Part shown: positions 59,248 to 64,000 of the stretch, piece by piece
How positions within the stretch are numbered: position 1 is the stretch's first letter
How the letters are laid out: the number at the start of each line of letters is the position of its first letter
Assembly: GCA_014871385.1 (NCBI GenBank)
Contig: CM026422.1
Coordinates: 21,256,177-21,320,176 of the forward strand
Length of the DNA: 64,000 nt
Source: Ceratodon purpureus
Lineage: Eukaryota > Streptophyta > Bryopsida > Pseudoditrichales > Ditrichaceae
Direction of reading: 5' to 3'
The notes under the pieces: model-generated
The model's database searches: none
What the model was told of the DNA's origin: nothing
What the model saw: only the letters and a program-made list of their open reading frames with translations
Position numbers and translations under genes: made by a program

Positions 59248-60765
59248 GCACAACGATCGATGATACGATAACCACATACATGTGCTAGACGCTGAGGAAT
59301 AGTGCGTGCATCTATAAGTACAGCAAATAATCAATTTGAATTTAAAAGGAAAGAGTGATTTAATTAGTGTTTATTCAGGCTGAACTTTGGTTACAGTGCA
59401 GAATATCAAATTATGCCGAACTGTGGTCCCTCGTATCAAACATCTTCAATCTCTGTCCTCTAATATGGCCTCTAGCGACCTACATGCAGCTCACAGTCTT
59501 CAGCTCTATCAAAACATTCAATAACTAGTATATATACAATGTTTAAGCAACCATTGGGGCAGACGGTCGATTTGCTTCAGGAATACAAAATGGGAAGCTT
59601 GAGAATCTCCGGCAGTATATCTGGAGTGCGAGTCAGCCGACTTTAGAGCAGCTCCTCGAAGTCTGAAAGATAGATCATGTCGGCTGCAGCAAGTGCTTCG
59701 GACATATGATCTGGAACACCGTTCATCATGCCGAATCCGTCCGTGGAAAGGACAGAAGGAAACGAGTCGGAGGAATGATCGTTGAGCTCTCCCATGCCGT
59801 TCTCCCAATCGTAACATGGATTCTCGGAAGATACATGGTGAGGGCCTTCATGATGGTGTTCGTCGTGCATGGGAGAATCGTCCATATTGTATGACGCAGC
59901 CTGAGCTGGATCCTGCAGCTGGAGGCTGTAGCTTGGGTCGGGGATGTCAGTTGCAGCGAGTGCTTCGTCCATATTATGTTCATACGCAGCCTGAGCTGGA
60001 TCCTGCAGGCTGTAGCTTGGGTCGTGATGGTTCTCTCCCTCGGCGGGGAACAATATGTCAAACATGTCAAGGTCATCTTCATTTGCACTTAGAATGGGTG
60101 ACTTCTTACTGCTCGTCTTGATGGCCACCAAAACTCCTCCTTTCAAGTGCATTTGAAAGAAGGCTCCACAGCTCAAACATTCGAACCGGGGTTGAGTCTC
60201 CCCACACCGCTTTTTATTGTTGTAGAACTTGAACTTTGCGTTATTTACGGCAAAACATTTGTTGCATTGCGTACGTTGACCTCGGATCTCTAGGGGGTCT
60301 TGGTTGCGAACCTTCTTGTAGTGCTTGGGTTTTGGCCTATGGTGATTCTCCCAAGTGAATACCACTTTGCAATCCAAGCATTTGTATCGGTGTTGGTTAC
60401 TTTTTTTATTGTTTAGGTACTTGAACTTCAAATTCCTAGACTGGCAATGCACACAAAACACCTCCTCCTCCATATTTGCAATCCCCACACAATTCTCTCA
60501 ATTGATATGGCAATATGGCTTGAAATGTTACTGTGCGAAATGGCAATATGGGTTGCTATTATTATGGTTAGCAAATAACAAATATAACAAATGTAACCAG
60601 ACAATATAACAAATGGGAGTATGGGTAGCAAATTTTGTAGCTTGCACAACTGGTTATGGCAAGAGGATACGAATGTGGGCAGTATATATTATAAGCAACG
60701 GAAAAATGGGTAGCAAACAATATGGGTTATGTAAGTATCGACTTGCTTGATCACCACGTCACAGC
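59248..60765. repeat. 1.5-kb repeat unit, copy 2 (carries tandem-Dof-like gene)
   Basis: Partner of 12161-13679. The left edge falls about 160 bases beyond the GH35 remnant. The right edge is the tandem-duplication junction, where the unit's last bases (CACAGC) pass straight into 'catgaacgagatctcg' of the small gene. Confidence 0.85.
59643..60488 (-). CDS. Tandem Dof-like zinc-finger protein, copy 2
   Basis: 281 residues, intronless. It differs from copy 1 (12538-13389) by about 14 substitutions and a two-residue deletion in the first SLQLQ unit, so identity is about 95%. All eight zinc-ligand cysteines (12, 15, 37, 40, 75, 78, 104, 107) are unchanged. The only change before residue 120 is V66L, in the linker between fingers. 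Most changes fall just after finger 2 and in the acidic tail. The pattern suggests that purifying selection acts on the DNA-binding half. The C-terminal MIYLSDFEELL patch is identical. The upstream flank matches copy 1 for about 280 bases, so proximal promoter sequence is shared. Confidence 0.8.
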   Translation of the reverse strand: MGIANMEEEVFCVHCQSRNLKFKYLNNKKSNQHRYKCLDCKVVFTWENHHRPKPKHYKKVRNQDPLEIRGQRTQCNKCFAVNNAKFKFYNNKKRCGETQPRFECLSCGAFFQMHLKGGVLVAIKTSSKKSPILSANEDDLDMFDILFPAEGENHHDPSYSLQDPAQAAYEHNMDEALAATDIPDPSYSLQLQDPAQAASYNMDDSPMHDEHHHEGPHHVSSENPCYDWENGMGELNDHSSDSFPSVLSTDGFGMMNGVPDHMSEALAAADMIYLSDFEELL

Positions 60766-61042
60766 CATGAACGAGATCTCGATGGGCGGGGACTTGGCCT
60801 CGGTTGCGGGCTACCACGGATGCGTGGCGGGGACGGATCAGTATCCTGGCGCGGTGGACCAGCACCGCAAGTCCAGTGCTGCACGAGAGAAGGAGATTCG
60901 TGCTTTGCGGGAAGAGTTGGCTGCTCGGCGAAGATTGTCTAGCGAGCTTGTTGAGGAGGACAGCGACGATGAGGACCTGGGCGTCGCCCATCATCATCAT
61001 CATCATCGACATCACCATCAGCAGTACAAGTCTGTGAGATGA
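60722..61042 (+). CDS. Chimeric ORF across the tandem-duplication junction
   Basis: 106 codons. The first 14 residues (MGYVSIDLLDHHVT) come from flank sequence of the tandem-Dof-like unit, which is non-coding in copy 1 (13636-13679). From AMNEISMGGDLASV onward the frame is that of the small protein at 53539, residues 75-166. The truncated copy thus kept its helix, acidic patch and His tail but lost the N-terminal third and its own promoter. In the other direction lies the promoter side of the minus-strand tandem-Dof-like gene, so divergent transcription is conceivable. Whether it is expressed is unknown. Confidence 0.4.
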   Translation: MGYVSIDLLDHHVTAMNEISMGGDLASVAGYHGCVAGTDQYPGAVDQHRKSSAAREKEIRALREELAARRRLSSELVEEDSDDEDLGVAHHHHHHRHHHQQYKSVR

Positions 61043-63332
61043 CGATCGAATTCAGGTTCAACATGACCTTAGCCCAACCCCTTTCTAGAGATGTCAAATA
61101 TTAGTTACCAGATGTGCTTAGAATTCATTCCATTACCCCGGTAATCGTATCCCTGTGGATCTAACCAACGAGTGTAAGTCCTAGCTCGGAGCCTCGACAG
61201 GCTTACAACATGGTTCCAGTAGTTTTCTCCACTTGATATTCATTGTAAACGCCGAAGTATTATTTGGGTATCGATTAGGTCTCAAGCAAAAACTGGCTGC
61301 AGTGAACTCACTAAACTCGTGGTTGCGTCGACACAGAATAGTCCAGATCTGATTTACAAATCTCAAGGCACCGGTTATGGTGGTTTGAGTGTCAGCTAGG
61401 CATGTTCTCGTTGATGTGATGCAGCATAGAGAGTGATATGGAAGAAAGTTGTATTTTTTTAGGTTAACTATGTACAGTACATTCTATCATGTATCAGCAG
61501 AATGGGTCAAGCTTGGATGGAACTTTGTGGTAACAATGCAGGAAAAATACAGTGAATTAGTCCATGGATGATGACATGATTGTTTGTGGTGTATGATTTT
61601 GTGACAAAGTGGCAGTGTCAATATTCACACAATGAATGTGTGGGCATCGGATTCAGAAGAAAGGGTGCTGAAGAAACTTATTCTTCAGAATTCAGTTAAC
61701 TCTTCTTAAAAAACTGCTGTTTTTCTTATGAAGCAAATCGCTAGAGGCCATTGCATTTCTGTAGAAAAATGCCAAAAAATACTTAGTATACATTAATGTG
61801 TTCCATTTTGATAGGTGATCTCCATTTTGATAGGGTGATCCATTTTCATACATTGATACAGTGTTATATGGTGATACATTATATTGTGTTGGAGTTGAAT
61901 TCCCATTTTAAAAATCTAAAAGTAGTCTTTTGTGACTTGAAATAGACTTGATGAAGTAGCATAAGAATCATAAGAAGCATTCACAAGAGGACACTTGTAT
62001 TTTCAGTTAAACCCAAAATTAAGTTCAATGCAATTGGGTGATCCAACTAATTACCTTCAATTTCAACTTTTGTAAGTGCCCCCACTATGAAAACCTCGTT
62101 GTTAATACCGCTACGGTTGGCATGCACAGAATATTAATTTGTAAGCCTGGCAACCTGTCATGGAGATGAGTCTCCCTGGTTGAAAATTATATTCCCCAAT
62201 CCCACCATGGGAGGCAGAAAACTAAGAGTAGTGTTGATGTACCTAAAACCACCAACTTAAGGATTTTGAGCTTTTTTTTTTCAGGGTTATTTTTGGGGTA
62301 TAATTTTCCCATGTAGGAAAGTTATTTTCTAACATAATGCAATTTTTTTCAAAATTTTCTTCCCAATATTGAAATAGATACAAATTTCTAAACACAAAAG
62401 TACTTTGTGACCGAAAACTGATTTGTAGACTTTTCCATTGTCACACCTAGCTAGTACTAATTTTCACTCATAATCCGACCCAAAACACCATCTTCTAGAG
62501 TGTTTTGATTGGTCAGTTTGAATGGTGTGTTCTGACAATGCTAATTTAGCCTAGTTGCAGTTATGGGCAGACCTGCAAGTTGGTTATGAGGTTCTGGTGG
62601 TTTTGGGTACATTAATCCTAATTCACGAGTGGAAAAATGGTTTGGAGCGACCAACGAGTATACCATGAGCTTGGTGGACTGACATTCAATACCAGCTCAT
62701 TTGTATACTTTCTAGTCGACCCAAACGGGCCAAACCATACACCCACTAGTTATTATTCATCTCTCTTAAAACCGGGTGTCCGGGTATAGCTCCAACAAGT
62801 TAAATTAGGTATGTTGAAATCTTCATAATTTGTAGATGATGTTGGATTTAGCACTACTAATTTCCATTTTCACCGATTTGCTAAAAAGTCCAGTGAAATC
62901 CATAATGAGGTTGATTGAGATTGTAGATGACTAAAATCATTATTAAAGTAAAAGATAGGCATATAGTTACATTGAAGATTATGATTTTTTTACTTTAATT
63001 AAAAGTAAAAGACAATTGGAAAAGATTAATGGTATAAGATTTCATTGCAGATTTCTTTTTTCATGTGTTCAATATATAAGTATGTATTTATATTCTTGTT
63101 TCGTAGAAATATATTAAAACCATATAAGATTTACACGTATTATATATAAACACAACACTCAATTAATTATTTACATATTAAATACCAAAAGTAATTTAGT
63201 ACATATATTGAGTGCAATTAATTATATCTCTTTAATGTACTTTCACTAAAAGATCAACAAGAGTGTTTTTATCCTACAAAGTTCTGAATGACATAAAAAT
63301 TGTATGGCATCAAAACATTCAATCTTATTTGA
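61043..63332. other. Duplicate of the 54040-56302 non-coding stretch
   Basis: No gene recognised; it mirrors unit 1. Confidence 0.5.
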
Positions 63333-63536
63333 ATGGAATTATTAGTGAGGATATTTTTGATATATTATGTAAAATTCATTGATATGCTTACATCAATATT
63401 GTCAAATATTGATTCATGGATAACTGGATTAACAAATGAACCAGATTCTCAAGAAGCAAACTGCGAAGAACTTACAGAAATGAATCAACAACAAATAGAT
63501 TGCATGGTTTGGGTAAGGACACAAAAATCTACATGA
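63333..63536 (+). other. Duplicate of the possible exon at 56303-56506
   Basis: The same 67-codon frame with the same downstream donor-like GGGTAAGG. A silent change separates the two (agtaag versus agtgag near the start). Function unknown. Confidence 0.25.
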
Positions 63537-63902
63537 AAATCTTTATACTTTATAGATGATAACATTTTCATTTTCTTTCCAATGCTCTATTTTCATCCTT
63601 AATTTCAAAAACAATTGTAAAATTCAAGCCTCAATGATCTATTCAAAGAAACACAATAAGGTTCTAAAACAGTACATTCTTCTTTTGTAGGACCTTTCAA
63701 AAAGCTAGAGTTCCACAAAGTATTTAACAAGACAAATACGTTCATAGTTCCAAAGAGCTTTGAAATATATTGCAACAGCCATCAATTACAGATTAGCAAA
63801 ACAGATTTATCTCATTTCTTCACATTACAAGGACTAACACTTTGTTTGTGCATGTTCAAATAACAGAACTTTGAGAAAGAGCCAGAGATGTCATTTCTAG
63901 AG

Positions 63903-64000
63903 ACACATGAACTCATCTATGCACCACGCAAATTGAAAGTGAAAAAACACGGTGACCTGGAGCAGCATCTTGCGGAATGCAATTGGAAGCCCATGTCCCA
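63903..64000 (+). other. Start of the duplicate of the 56873-57229 possible exon, cut by the window end
   Basis: The first 98 bases match 56873-56970; the rest is outside the window. Confidence 0.35.

Larger units (their letters stand above)
53764..60763. repeat. 7.0-kb tandem duplication, unit 1
   Basis: Sequence from 53764 onward recurs at 60764, exactly 7,000 bases later at the start, and continues to the window end. The offset drifts to about 7,030 through small indels: one CAT codon, a 23-base insertion near 61295-61318 and a few 1-3 base changes. The unit contains the 3' two thirds of the small gene at 53539, possible exons near 56.3 and 56.9 kb, a GH35 pseudogene and the second tandem-Dof-like gene. 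Confidence 0.92.
60764..64000. repeat. 7.0-kb tandem duplication, unit 2 (runs off the window)
   Basis: Near-identical to 53764-56970. Differences are few single-base changes and small indels, including an extra CAT in the His run, a 23-base insertion with 'ggctgcagtgaactcac' near 61295, and 3-base and 1-base shifts at about 61400 and 61815. Confidence 0.92.

Noticed and set aside
1-64000. CRISPR arrays, operons, ribosomal or free-standing tRNA genes
   Set aside because: The window is eukaryotic; no regular spacer arrays are present, and the only tRNA-like sequence is the SINE head.

Overview
The window looks like nuclear DNA of a land plant. Three multi-exon genes of plant type can be assembled with clean GT-AG splice sites in correct phase: a sterol C-24 methyltransferase of the SMT1 class (15083-18979, minus), an HD2-type histone deacetylase (20228-24829, minus) and a REF/SRPP lipid-droplet family protein (39353-40849, plus, with a probable leader intron back to about 37.4 kb). 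HD2 proteins, Dof-type zinc fingers, an L1-type LINE with a zf-RVT tail, and Stowaway-, hAT- and Mutator-type MITEs all fit an embryophyte. I cannot name the species; a seed-free plant is only a guess.

Layout. 1-8.9 kb: AT-rich, gene-free, with diverged internal repeats and two MITEs bounded by target-site duplications (hAT-like 6520-6798; Mutator-like 7037-7344). 8.9-14.5 kb: a rearranged accessory block with a diverged repeat pair (R1, R2), a truncated LEA-like fragment, an inverted relic of a tandem-Dof-like gene and an intact tandem-Dof-like gene (12538-13389, minus). 15-24.8 kb: the SMT1 and HD2 genes in tandem on the minus strand. 24.8-37.3 kb: AT-rich, no convincing genes, with a tRNA-type SINE (28903-29196), a second Mutator-like MITE (35165-35424) and a TA microsatellite. 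37.3-41.6 kb: the REF/SRPP gene. 42.3 kb: a Stowaway MITE. 43968-51006: a 7 kb, GC-rich L1-type LINE on the minus strand with a 16-bp target-site duplication and one frameshift in ORF2. 53.5-64 kb: a 7.0 kb tandem duplication. Its unit holds a small gene of unknown function, unidentified possible exons, a GH35 beta-galactosidase pseudogene and a second tandem-Dof-like gene (59643-60488, minus).

The SMT1, HD2 and REF/SRPP genes appear to be ordinary single loci with unrelated roles (sterol synthesis, chromatin/nucleolus, lipid droplets). The unusual part is the tandem-Dof-like family: two near-identical intact genes about 46 kb apart plus a decayed inverted copy. Each intact protein has two Dof-like zinc fingers and an acidic tail that resembles an activation domain. 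One copy was later caught at the breakpoint of the 7.0 kb tandem duplication, which also made a new chimeric ORF.
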